Shown: in pieces, positions 1 through 11,084 of the stretch
Layout: each line of letters opens with the position of its first letter
Position numbering within the stretch: position 1 is the stretch's first letter
Assembly: GCA_028583605.1 (NCBI GenBank)
Contig: CM053337.1
Span: 26,894,162-26,958,161, forward strand
Direction of reading: 5' to 3'
DNA length: 64,000 bases
DNA from: Dastarcus helophoroides
Lineage: Eukaryota; Arthropoda; Insecta; Coleoptera; Bothrideridae
The notes under the pieces: generated by a model
The model's database searches: none
The model's input: the letters and a program-made list of their open reading frames with translations, nothing else
What the model was told of the DNA's origin: nothing
Program-made: the position numbers and the translations under genes

Positions 1-215
1 AGCATTCCAATGGTTACTTGTAGTTGAGATAAATGGCAATTTTGTGAAACACAATTTTTGCAATTTTTGATACGTAGCAATTTATGTGTTAGATTAGTAT
101 GTACTCTACGTATAGAGAGCACAGTGGCTGCTCCTGATTTTTTGGGGTGGACCACACCTTGAAGCTGGGGGTAGGTTATTTTGAAAACATCGATACTGCA
201 TTTTTTGTTGTTTTT
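1..215. other. Unassigned AT-rich flank
   Basis: No gene or element end is recognisable here. The stretch leads into the tail of the minus-strand fold-back retroposon copy that begins near 216. It is probably intronic or intergenic sequence upstream of the Dpr-family exons. Confidence 0.4.
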
Positions 216-392
216 GTGGTGGAACGGACTGGTCCTTGGTTATCTTAAAAAATTGAAATACAGAACTTGTCCCCAGAAACCAAGAAAGATTAAAAAACAC
301 AACAAAGGTTGCTCTAGCAGCTAGAGCAACCTTTGTTGTGTTTTTTAATCTTTCTTGATTTCAGGAGACAAGTTCTGTATTTCAATTTTTTT
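216..392 (-). mobile_element. Fold-back retroposon, copy A (palindromic)
   Basis: This is one of six related copies in the window (others near 40.5, 41.3, 42.3, 50.3 and 59.9 kb). Read on the minus strand, its 3' end is the shared module ending GTCCGTTCCACCA followed by CA-rich sequence. Bases 247-391 form an almost perfect palindrome about 145 bp long, centred on base 319 (CTCTAG-CAG-CTAGAG). The two arms are the same element sequence joined tail to tail. The hammerhead-like core seen in other copies is missing because the palindrome junction removed it. No clear target duplication was found. Confidence 0.75.
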
Positions 393-795
393 AAACTTTT
401 TAAAAAAATGTCAATTTTTTTGACAAATTTCGATTTTTTCAAAGTTTGTCTCGACTATTTTTGAAACTTGTTACTTTTCTTTTGAAAACCGTCATTCTTT
501 TTGAAAATGTTTAATGTTTATATTAAAATTTTGAATTTTTTCAAAATGTTGACATTTATTTTTAAATGTTTGCACTTTTTTCCCAAATTTTGATTTTTTC
601 TAATAATACCTTATACAAATTTCATACTCTTTTTGAAATTTATTTATTTTTCCAAACTTTAGACTTATTCGAAATTATAAAACTTTTATGGGAATAATTA
701 TTGAAACTTTTTCGGATTTGGAATATTTTTGAAAATTCAACATTTTTTCAATTTTTTAGTTTTTTTGAAAATTTTCATTTATTTCGATATTTTTT
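393..795. repeat. T-rich degenerate low-complexity block
   Basis: Quasi-periodic AT-rich DNA built from degenerate units such as TTTTGAAAATTT and TTTCGACTTTTTT, written on the pyrimidine-rich strand. No open frame or gene signal. It belongs to the degenerate repeat family that fills much of the window, and its right end is the site where the hAT MITE at 804 inserted. Confidence 0.7.
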
Positions 796-803
796 AATCG
801 ACC

Positions 804-1436
804 CAGAGACTAAATAGACTGAACATTTCAATGCTGTCTCATGCGTTCAGTTGAAGCTAAAATGCGGGGTAGTGGGAAGCTGCATCCCACTACTCTTGGA
901 CATGGCCGGATTAAGTTAAATTTATAAATACGAAACTTGCCGCGTAACGGTTCTAACGATTTAGATGAAACTTTAGAATTAGGGGCTTTTGGACCAATAG
1001 GATAATTTTTACAAGTGCTTTTTGGTAAAAGTTCAGGAGAACTATTTTCAAAGACATCTTGGTTTAATAGTAAAATAATTTTCTTTCAATACGCGACGCC
1101 TGTGTACAATATTGTTAAGCCGGTGCTGTAAACACGTCATGATTGCAGTGAAATGGCGGCGCGCGCACGCCGATATTTGAATATTTATATATTTCATTTT
1201 TACCTACCCAAAGAATGAAACTCTTGATTTTCCTTCACTAATGTGTTCACTGAGGTTTCAACAATGATCCACAATACACTTCCCCATATTTTCAGGCCGT
1301 TTTCTAAAAAAAAACCCCGATGTTATGTTCGCAACGGTCTGTCAAATAATGAGAGTGCTGGGTTGAGCTAGGCTTCCGCCAGGCTTTCAACTGGCTTCAC
1401 TGCTTACCGTCTTACGTTCAGTCTATTTAGTCTCTG
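804..1436. mobile_element. Non-autonomous hAT MITE
   Basis: A 633-bp element with perfect 21-bp terminal inverted repeats (804-824 and 1416-1436) that begin CAGAGACTAAATAGACTGAA. It is flanked by the 8-bp direct repeat AATCGACC at 796-803 and 1437-1444. CAG-G-type termini with an 8-bp target duplication are characteristic of the hAT superfamily. The interior has no transposase frame, so it would depend on a transposase made elsewhere. An uninterrupted, inverted copy of the target site is present near 2495-2575, which confirms both the boundaries and the duplication. Confidence 0.9.
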
Positions 1437-1737
1437 AATCGACCCTTGTTATGATTTTGGATTATTTTCCAAAAATTGCTTTGCATTTTAAAGTTTTTGA
1501 TTTTTTTTGAAAATTTTAACTTTTTATAAAAATTTCGACATTTCTCAAAATTTTTCTTTAAAATTTCATCTTTTTTTCTAATTTTCACTTATTTGGAAAA
1601 TCTTACTTTTTATAAAATTGCGACATTTTTTAATATTTCATTTATTTTTTAAAGTGTTGAAAATATTTGTGTTTTTTTTGTTTTTTAAAAATATTTTTGC
1701 TTGATTTTTTTAGCACCGAATTTTTTGGAATATTTTT
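1437..1737. repeat. T-rich degenerate block, inverted copy of 2495-2575
   Basis: Continuation of the pyrimidine-rich degenerate repeat. The first about 70 bases match the reverse complement of 2495-2570 with very few differences, so the two stretches are an inverted duplication separated by the solo LTR at 1742-2116. Confidence 0.75.
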
Positions 1738-1741
1738 ATAT

Positions 1742-2116
1742 TGTAACGCAATGTAAATAGATGTAATAGAATTTAGAATAGAATTGTATAATTTAGTAAA
1801 TAAAAAAAAAGTTTCTAGAAGGTTCTGATAAGGGGGAAGCTGCCGCGATAACGAAACAAACGGCAGATAAGCGTTCCAGAAATTTCGCCAAACAATAAGC
1901 CTTATCTGCCGAAAATTCTGGAAGCCGGGGGCCAAAACTATAAAAAGGCGGTCAGCTTTCCCTCGAGTCAGTCAGTTAGAGTCAGTGTAATTAGTGAGTT
2001 AGTAGAAGTCAATAATAAGTTAGTTAATTGTTAATTGTGGTGATCCAAGTTGAGTTCAGTAATAAAGTGGGTCTTATTCGATAAGTGTAATCAATCGAAC
2101 CGATAAGCCCGTAACA
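1742..2116 (+). mobile_element. Solo Gypsy-type LTR
   Basis: A 375-bp LTR that starts TGTAACGCAATG and ends CCCGTAACA, flanked by a 4-bp ATAT direct repeat at 1738-1741 and 2117-2120. A TATA box (TATAAAAA, 1939-1946) lies upstream of a tandem TCAGTCAGTTAG initiator-like region, and an AATAAA lies at 2061-2066; this is the normal order of LTR promoter and polyadenylation signals. The same LTR is joined to Gypsy integrase sequence at 30907-31270, which assigns the family. The internal region has been lost, presumably by recombination between two LTRs. Confidence 0.85.
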
Positions 2117-2120
2117 ATAT

Positions 2121-4640
2121 ATTTTCTCAAATTTTCACTTTTTTTGACTTTTTCACTATGTTGCAATAGTTCGACTTCTTTAAAAATCAAATACAATTTT
2201 TTTCAAAACTTCAATTATTTTAAAAATTTTTATTTTTTATGAAAATTTTAAAAAACTTAAAAATTTTAAAGAAAATGGAAACTCTGCACATAGTCAAAAT
2301 TTTCAAGAGTCAAAATTTTACAAAATTATCAAAGATTTTGAAATTTTCGTTAGTTGAAATTTTGAGAGAAAAGTTAAAAAGTCACAAATCTTAAGCAGTA
2401 AATCAGCTTAAGAAAATGTCAAGGGTAAAATTTTCAATAAAAGCCAAATTGTTAAAAAAAATCGACATTTTGAAAGAAGTTTAAATTTTCGAAATAAATC
2501 AAAAACTTTAAAATGCAAAGCAATTTTTGGAAAATAATCCAAAATCCTAACAAGGGTCGATTAAAAAATCAATCATTTTCAGATAAAGGCGAAATTTTAA
2601 AGAAAGTGAAAATTTTTAAGTCAAAAGTTGGAAAAATGATAAAGTTTCCAGATATTTAAAAATTGTTAAAAATCGACTTTTCCAAAATATTCAAAAATTT
2701 TCATGAAAGAAAAAAATTTTTAAACAACCTTTTAGAAAAGTTGAAAATTTGAAAAATAATCCGAATATCAAAAATAACCAAAATTTTGAAGAAATGTTCT
2801 TTTTAAAAAAATCCTAAATTGTTGAAAAGCCTAATTATTGAAGAAAAGTGAAAATTATCAAATATCACTTAACTTTCAAAAAACTATAAAACAAATTAAA
2901 AATGTTGAGAAACGGAAAATGTTGGTTAGTTAAATTTTTAAAAAATGTCATTTTTTTCGTCACAAAATTTTTGATTGAATATTTTCAAAAGATTTGAATT
3001 ATGAAATATAACCTTTTCAAGATGTCATTTTTTCAAAAAAAGTCTAAATTAAAAAATCAATCATTTTCAGATAAAGGCAAAATTTTAAAGAAAGTCAAAA
3101 TTTTTAAAAGTCGCAGCTTCGAAAAATGATGAAGTTTCCAAATATTTAAAAAGTTTCACAGAAAATTAGAGTTTAAAATACATCAAACTTTTGAAAAATA
3201 ATGTCAACATTCTAAACAGATACTGTTAAAAATCGACTTTTCCAAAAGATTTAAAGATTTTCATGAAAGGAAGAAATTTTCAAACAACCTATTAGAAAAG
3301 TTGAAAATTTGGAAAATAATCCGTATGTCAAAAATAATCAAAATTTTGATAAAATGTGCTTTTTAAAGAAAAAGCCTAAATTTTCGAAGAACCTAATTAT
3401 TGAAGAAAAGTGAAAATTATCAAATACCTCTAAACTTTTAAAAAACTCTAAAACAAAGTGAAAATGTTGAGAAACGGAAAGTTTTGGTTAGTTTAATTTA
3501 AAAAAAAAGATAAATGTCATTTTTTGGACACAATATTTTTGATTGAATATTTTCAAAAAGATTAGAATTTTGACAAAAAAATCTAAATTAAAAAAAAGCT
3601 TTGAAATAAGCTGGAATTTATAAAAAAAATCGACAATTTTAAAAAGCAGCGAAAGTAACAAAAAAATTCAAACTTTTGCAAAATAGTTCAAAATATAAAA
3701 AAAAGTCAAAAAAATGTCACCATTTAAACAACTCGACATTTAAGATTAATTAGAATTATAAAGAAATTTTCAAAAAAATTCAAAGTTTTCAAAAAAGGTA
3801 GAATTTTTTAGAAAAATCAAAACAAGAAAAAAGTTTAAATTTAAAAAAGTAAAATTTTTTAGAATTTTTATGAAAAAAAGTCAGAATTTTAAAAACCCAA
3901 GGTTTTCAAAAGGTGTCCAAATTTTCGAATATAAAATCTATATTTTTAGAAGACAAAATTAAAAATAGACTTTTTTTTAAAGACAGATTTAAAAAAAGTC
4001 GAAATTTGAAGTCGAAAATCTTAAAAAGACCTAAATTTTGACAAGTCTAAATTTTGAAAAAATACAACTTTTCAAAAGAATGGACATTTTATAAAATCTT
4101 TGTTGTCAAGCTGTCCAAAAAATTTAGAATTTTCGAAAGAGAAAGATTTAAAAAAAAAGTCGAAGCTTTCAACAACGTAAAATTTTGAAAAAAATCGAAA
4201 TTTTGGGTAGTTGGAAATTGTGTGAAAAAAAGTTAAAGCGAGAATTTTGAAAAAGTGGGAATTTCGATAAAAAATTCAAAATTTGGAAATAAATATCGGA
4301 AGTTTAGAAAAATTTGTTAAAAAAACTCGACATCTTGATTTTTCCGGAGAAGTTGAAATGTCAGAAATTTTAAATTAAAAAATTGAAATGTTTAAAAAGT
4401 TAAATTTCGTGTTCAATACATTAAATAACGGTAAAAAAATCAAAATTTTCACTAAAGTGAAGAGGGCAAAATTTTGAAAAAATTGAAATTTTCGGAAAAG
4501 TCGAAAGCTTGAAAAGAGGCAAATTTTTAAATGTCAAAACTTTGAACAAAAAACGAATTTTTAAAAAAGACCAAATCTTAAAATGGCAGAAATTTCAAAA
4601 AGAGATATTTAAAAAATTGATTTATTTAAACAAATTAAAT
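2121..4640. repeat. A-rich degenerate block with internal tandem duplication
   Basis: About 2.5 kb of purine-rich degenerate repeat with units such as GTCAAAATTTT and GAAAAAGTC. No reading frame. Within it, about 2564-3000 is duplicated at about 3050-3570: both copies start with AAAAAATCAATCATTTTCAG and share in order the landmarks AATCGACTTTTCCAAAA, CCTAATTATTGAAGAAAAG and ATGTTGAGAAACGGAAA. The period is about 485 bp. Bases 2495-2575 are the empty target site of the hAT MITE at 804-1436, in reverse orientation. Confidence 0.8.
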
Positions 4641-4739
4641 GAAGTAGTTGCTATGAAATAGTGAATGGAGTCGGGTAACGTATCAGCTAGTCCCTAAATA
4701 AATTTTAACCGTCAAAAAAGTAAGATTTTTTGAACTTAT

Positions 4740-4869
4740 TTCACCAATCGATACATCGAAAAAATATATCGATACCATCGAAACTAAAGTATCGGTACAA
4801 AAATATCTAACGTCGAAACGAAAACATCGATATTTTCGATACATCGATGTATCGTGTAAATCCCTAGCC
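4740..4869. mobile_element. ATCGAT-rich hAT-type end fragment
   Basis: A cluster of ATCGAT and CATCGA motifs that ends ATCCCTA. It resembles the ends of the complete ATCGAT-rich element at 16494-17155, whose terminus is TAGGGATG in reverse. No matching left end or target duplication is visible, so this is probably a truncated copy. Confidence 0.5.
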
Positions 4870-7100
4870 TGGGGCCGTCGCCCCTTAAAGCGATATCAAG
4901 TATGACACAAAACGAAGAAGAAAGAATGTCTTTATTTTCATAACGTCTTCATTGTTCTGAATTATATTGAGTCTATGTGCAAATGTATTCCTTTCTTCTG
5001 CATCGTACTCTTGATCTGTAGCCATGTTGTTTTTTGAAATAAAACACGATGGATAAAAAACAAACAAAATTAGAATAAAATTTCAGGACTCTTCGTTTTA
5101 ACGAAAGTGATTTTTTACGCGATTTTTCGATTTTTCTAGATGACGACCAAACTACTGTTATTTTTTAATACTTTACTGCTTTATAGGACTTATGAAAACC
5201 TAGACCAAAATTAGTAAATCTACTGCAAACATTTGTAAACTGTCACGAAATTTGATTTATTTATCTCGATTCGGACTTTCCTGTTAGAACGATCAACGAT
5301 CCCTTGGGTTTTAGACAAATGAAGTGGCACAGCGGTCGAAAGAGGAAATAGTTGAATGTTAAATTACAGCAGTCCTGAGGAACTGGAAACATTTTGCTGA
5401 CTATGCGACTAACTGAGTTGTCTTCTAGGCCACCATAAATATAAAGTTGTTTACGGATATTCTCGATCTCCGGTAATTTTATTACTATGTATGACTGGAA
5501 AATTGGATGCAGCAAAGGATTTTATGGATTGCAATGAAAATATCGAACTCTTAAGTTAATATTGGTTTATAAATATACTTTACAAAAATGTTTATCACTT
5601 TCAGAAATATATTGAAAATTTGCAGATGTGTACCTTTTTTTTTATTATCAGGTACGAATTCAAATACACGTCTTGGGCTAACGCTTAATTAAATATTAAG
5701 TAAAAAAGGTGGTTCAAAAAAATTTTACATTTCTATTCTTTCTACACAATTTTTCCTTTTGCCATATGATGATGAAATCCTGATAGTTTCCTTTTGGGAA
5801 ATATGAACTTGTATGTAAAACTTTCTTACATAACATCACTCAGGAGGCGAGTCTGTTCATCATCAACTACAAGTAACTTCCCGTTCCACAGCACCCAGTC
5901 ACTTTTCCGAATTAATATTTTATTTGTGGCTTTATTGCTTTTCGCTTCAGCAAATATAATTTATTCCCGAAGTGTTTTTATTGTCGAAATGGTTTGCCTT
6001 TGAAATTTTTCCTTTCGAAGGCCAACTTTAATTCTCGTCCTTTAATTTCGGAGTACAGTGCGTGACTTATTCCCTTTTTTTATGTGCAGATATAAAAGGC
6101 TTTACAAATGCTTCTCTTCCGCTTCCTTCCCCTTTAATTTTCAACAATTGCTTGTTCTTCCGCGCCTTTCCTTCGCAAGAATCGAACATTTTCGAGACGA
6201 GATGTAAAAACGCCTGGAAGGCGTTTCATTTTCATGGCAATCTACAATAAGTGACTTTATATTTAAAAATAATTGATTAAAGGTCAAGCAGCGTTAAAAT
6301 AGGATTATTTTTGTTTCCTACTTTAAAACTTCAGTTACTCTTTTATCTAGTAGGGGGGTTGTAGCTAAACAGAGAATAGAACAGAAAGTCTGCAAATTGT
6401 ACGTATATTTTCTGCTTTTGGGTCTTAACTAATACATACATATAAAATATGTGTAGAATTTTCAGGAGTATAGGAAAATGAAAATATTATTGGAGTGCTC
6501 CATTTAAAAAACCAAAGTTGACTTTCTCCTAAAAAAACGTAACGCCTTGTATATTATATTTTAAATAAAAAGTCTCCAAGACTGCCTATTTTTTTTTATC
6601 AAAAGTTGCCACATTTACTTTTAACTTTAAACCGAAAATTAAAAAATGCTTATTTTCTTATTCAGAATTCCGACTCTTCCTAAACTCAAGATATACTTTT
6701 GTCTTTGATTTATTTTTTCCAATTATAAATTTTTAAGAAATAAATTTTTTAAAGCAAATTCACAATTTCCAGAAAAAAAAGGAAAAATCAACGATTTCAC
6801 AATTTAAATGTGCACTACACTATTAGATACAGTTTGCCTTAATTTTTTTCTGGTTTCCATAAAACCATTGTTAGCCAATAAAAAGTGGCGTAGTTATGAA
6901 GTGGCAGTATTATGCAGAACAGAAAGGCCCCTTCCGCAGAAGGGCACAGTTTTTTCTTAGACAAAATTTGAGTAAACATTTTGGTTTACATAAATGTCTC
7001 AGGTAAAGGAAGGGGCTCAATTTGAACACGACTTGGCATACTTAGCCAACAAACAACTCGAAATGTACAAATAATACCTAATTTGATTTAATTCTACACA
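4870..7100. other. Non-repetitive AT-rich region, no gene recognised
   Basis: Base composition is less biased than in the degenerate blocks. Short open frames occur, for example on the minus strand around 5020-4910 (beginning MATDQEYDAEE) and 5515-5261, but none matches a family I recognise and none has convincing splice or domain context. A small GC-rich hairpin lies near 6926-6950. It may be unique intronic DNA of the Dpr-family gene. Confidence 0.4.
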
Positions 7101-7104
7101 ATTT

Positions 7105-7390
7105 CGAAAAAAGTCCTTTGTTTTTAAACCCAATTTGAAGTGTACATATTGTTTGTTTAGCGAAAATCGCTGCATAAATTTTCCAATAATAGATCTAAAG
7201 CTATGGGAGTTCTTAGAAGAGTGCTAATTAGCAAATTAAAAGTAAAAATAAAAAACATGGAATATGTTGTCAGTTTTTAAAAGAAAAACAAAATTTTCCA
7301 TTAATAGCTGCAAATTTTTTAAAATCATTTTCCCGCATCTTTGACTTTTAAGTCAGAATCAAACAAAAAAGTGTAAATGTTTAAAGTTAA
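7105..7390. repeat. Direct repeat, copy 1
   Basis: Matches 8375-8645 in the same orientation at moderate identity. Shared landmarks are TTTGTTTTTAAACCCAATTT, the CGCTGCATAAAT segment, a conserved GATCTAAAGCTATGGGAGTT-like stretch and CGCATCTTTGA. The copies are about 1.26 kb apart. It has no coding potential. Confidence 0.7.
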
Positions 7391-8374
7391 AAATGACCGT
7401 AAAGCATCGGAATTTTCAGAAAAAAACCAATTTATGATAAACTTCCAAAGTTGAAATTTCGATAAATGGTGAAAATTTAAATTTCCAAGTAGAAGTGATG
7501 GAAAAAATTCAATCTTCAGAATAAATTTGAATTTTGATTGTAAATTAAAATTTAGTTAAAAAAAAAGGAAAATTTTTAGTAAAGGTTTGCAGTTTTGTGA
7601 GAAAAGTCTAAAATTTTAAATGGAAGCTGCGTGCGTGAAATTTAAAACAAACGAATTTTAGGTATAAAGTCGAATTTTGGTGAAAAAATGTAAAATGTTT
7701 AAATTTGAAATTTTGGAATTTTTAGCAAATTTTTAAGCTGAAACTCCAAATTACATGAAAAAACTAAAACTTTCGAAAAAAAATAATCAAAATCTTTTGA
7801 AAAATATAAAATTTAGAATATGAATGTAAAGAAAAGGGTAAAAATTAGGGCGTTTTCACAAACGCCTCTTGGACCATCAAAGACAAAATTATTTAAGGCT
7901 ACAAAGCTAGGTATTTGGCGATTCATCAGTATTGCAATTGTTTTTCCAACAAATTTTTTCTACAATTCGCAAATGTTGTCATGGAAGATTTTCATCAAAA
8001 TGATTTTCAGCTGAAATCTTAAATATTCATCAGCATTTCAATTGTTTTCTTTGAAATATTTTCTTCTTGGATATTTAGTTGCTCATCTGGCAATTGTTTT
8101 CCCATAAAATTGGCAAATTTTTTGAGCTAACCGTTGGGTATTTAGTTGTTCATCAGAATTTAAATTGTTTGATTACAATAATTCGCTAAAATTCATAAAT
8201 ATGCTCCTAAAGGTTCATAGGTGAAATTATATTAGGTTTAAAAGTTGAGTATTTGGTGGTACATCATCATCATCGATATTGCAGTTGTTTTTTCTTAAAA
8301 TCTTCCCTTCGAAATTATTTAAATTTGAAACTTTAAAACAAAGTTCAAAATTTTTAGAGGAACAAAATTTTCTA
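7391..8374. other. AT-rich spacer between direct repeats
   Basis: Degenerate AT-rich DNA with short, non-overlapping open frames (for example 7820-8014) that carry no recognisable domain. I see no gene. Confidence 0.4.
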
Positions 8375-8645
8375 GTAAAAGTCCATTGTTTTTAAACCCA
8401 ATTTAAAGTATACATATTGTTAATTTAGCAGAAATTTGTAATCGCTGCATAAATGTTCCCATAGAGATCTGAAGCTATAGGAGTTATTAGGAGAGAGCTA
8501 GTTAGTAAGCTGAAAGTAAAAATAAGGTAAATATTGTCAATTTTTAAATGAAAAATAAAACTTTCCATTAATAACTTCAAATTTTTAAAATTATTTTCTC
8601 GCATCTTTGATCTTTAGTTCAAAATCAGACAAAAAAAGTGTAGAT
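8375..8645. repeat. Direct repeat, copy 2
   Basis: Second copy of the repeat at 7105-7390. Identity is moderate with several small insertions and deletions, so the duplication is not recent. Confidence 0.7.
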
Positions 8646-9420
8646 ATTCAACTAAGAGAAAAAATGTTGGAAATTATTAAGAGGTTAAAGTCAAAATTTT
8701 CATGAAAAAAGGACAAAAACTAGGAGTTTAACTTTAAAATTTCAAGAAAAATTTTCGAATTAAAGTCGATATTCTGATATTGAAAAAATATTAAAAACAT
8801 TTTTTGTGTTAAGCTGAATTTTGGAAAAAACGACGAAATTTTCAATTGGGAATCGAAATTTCTAAGAAAAAATTGAATTTGCAATAATAAGTTTTAAAGA
8901 AAAGATAACAATTATGGAAGGTGTAAGCTTGGAATTATGTGAAAAAAGCCGGGGTTTGAAAAATCATCAGGAATCTATAGAAAATTTCGAGCAAATTTCC
9001 AACTTTCAAGAGAAAATACGAAACATTGAATGATAATTTTAAGGAAAGTTGGAAACAAATATTTGAGCCAAACCAAAAATCTAGAAAAAATAGACTTTGA
9101 ACTTGAAATTTCACAAAAATTAAAAGTTTGTGCTTTAAAACGAAAAGGGGAAGAGAAATACCTACATTGTAGTCACAAAATTATGATAAAAAAATTATAA
9201 TTTTAAACAAAAATTCCGAAATATAAAAGAAGAAGCTAGACTTAATATAAAATTTCAAGAAAAAATGTTAAACAGAAAATATTGGGAAAAGATGCAATAT
9301 TTCGAGAAAAAAATTGAGACTTGTAAAATCATTTTCTAACTACTTCTAATTTAAAGGCAAATGGTAAAACGAAAAGTAAATACTTCGGGTTAAAATCCAG
9401 AAAAAATTTAAATTTCTAAA
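8646..9420. repeat. A-rich degenerate block
   Basis: Purine-rich low-complexity sequence of the same style as 2121-4640. No gene or element end is visible. Confidence 0.5.
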
Positions 9421-9422
9421 TA

Positions 9423-11007
9423 GTGGAGTGCCTGGAGCATTAAAAATCTAAAAACCTCGGATTTCAGTAACATTAAATGAAATTAAACAAAAATTTATGG
9501 AATATATGGCCAAGAGTATTTGTAAAAAAGCTTACCTATTAAAAAATTGTGATCTTTTTGCACAATAGTAATAATAATCCGATAGTTTTAAAATAAGGTG
9601 CTCATACTTAAGGAGCATAATCCCCGAGCGATTTTAAAAAGTTTTTAGCAACATAGGTGCGGAACCGCTTTATTTTTAGGTTACAGAGTCTTGAAAATAA
9701 AGAAAAAAATTAGTTTTTTCTTAAATACTATGACACCACTCGAAATATTTTTTTCTTTAATTTTGGAAGATACTAACTAGGCACAAGGCACTTTTTGCTG
9801 GAAATTATTTTGCTATTCTTCCATCAGTGGCGTCTGTGCTAATATGTCATCGAGTAGTCTTACCGAAAAAAATGGTGAGTCAGTGCTTTTTTTTTAAATC
9901 AAGTACCAATTTCATAAGCAACCTTTATTTCTTGGAAAAAAGTTTGGGTAAGGTACACCTATTGGAGTGAGTTAGCTTAAATTGAACCCCTTAAATTTTT
10001 CTAGAAATTTAAGAAAATAAAAAAAATTAAACGGTTCAATTCATGAGGCGGTTTACTTTGGGCTGCCAAACCCTATATTGCAGCTCCACATGCCCGTCGC
10101 TCCCCCCTCCCCGACGTTTACTGCCACCAAGGGGTATAATTTAGGAAGTGGAACACTTTGGGCTATCTTACCCAAATTCTCTGTCTGTATAAAATAACTA
10201 AATTAAAATGTTACGCCACTGCTTTTTTTCTAATAAGCATCAATTGCATAAACATCCTTCACTTGTTGGTAAAAATGCTCCCTCAACTTTTTTTTGCGTT
10301 TTCGATTAAGATAGTTTTGAATAAATTTAATTAAAAAAAATCGCGCCACTGCTTTTTTTTAATCGAAATAAATATGACTGTCAGTAGGACTGTTTATTTT
10401 TAGTAAAAAGTTCTCCTTAACTTTTTTCACCTGACCAACGATTTCTAAGTAAAAAAATATAATGTATTTCTTTGCATTTCAATGGGCGTTTTATATTCTT
10501 TTCTACAAATTTAATACCTTCCGTCAGACGAAAAAAATTCAAGGAAGCATTTACTAAGAAACAAAGGTAGTTTATGAAATTGGTACTTAATTTTTAGAAA
10601 ACAGTGACGCACCAGTTTTTTGTTAATGGAAGAAAAGCAAATATTTTTTTTAGCAAAAAGTGCGTCTTTAAACCTAGCTAGTAACTACCAAAATTTGAAA
10701 AAATATGTCGAGTGGTTTTATATTATTTAAGGAAAACCCAATTTTTTTCTTAATTTACAAGATCCTGTAACTTAAAAATAAAGTGGTTCCGGACCTATGT
10801 TAATATAAACTTTTTTTCTTAGAATCGCTTCTTAAGTATGAGCACCTTTTTTTAAAAAACCTACATTATTATTATTTTTAATTAGGATCACAATTTTTTA
10901 ATGGGTAAACTTTTTTACAAATACTATTAACTAAACATTCCATATATTTTTATTTAATTTTACTCACTGTAACTGAAGTCCTAGGTCAAAATCCTTAGAC
11001 ACTCCAC
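9423..11007. mobile_element. Long-TIR fold-back element
   Basis: A 1585-bp element whose ends are inverted copies. The tips are GTGGAGTG (9423) and CACTCCAC (ending 11007), with TA on both outer sides (9421-9422 and 11008-11009). The arms are long: about 9423-9930 pairs with about 10560-11007 through landmarks such as GTATTTGTAAAAAAG, GTGCTCATACTTAAG and ACATAGGT with about 75-80% identity by eye. The central part has several subrepeats around CCACTGCTTTTTTT (near 9877, 10210, 10350). No transposase frame is present. A TA target suggests a Tc1/mariner-type or similar transposase acting in trans. Confidence 0.75.
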
Positions 11008-11084
11008 TAAAAACGATTTTTAATATTTTAAGTTTGAAATTATAGAAATATGAAATTTTCAAAATTAATGTTGGCAAAGCAGAG

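Noticed and set aside
5261..5515. 84-codon minus-strand frame
   Set aside because: No domain, no splice context and no repeat similarity; not enough to call a gene.
6350..6480. Possible tRNA-like segment
   Set aside because: No cloverleaf could be drawn and no A or B box was found.
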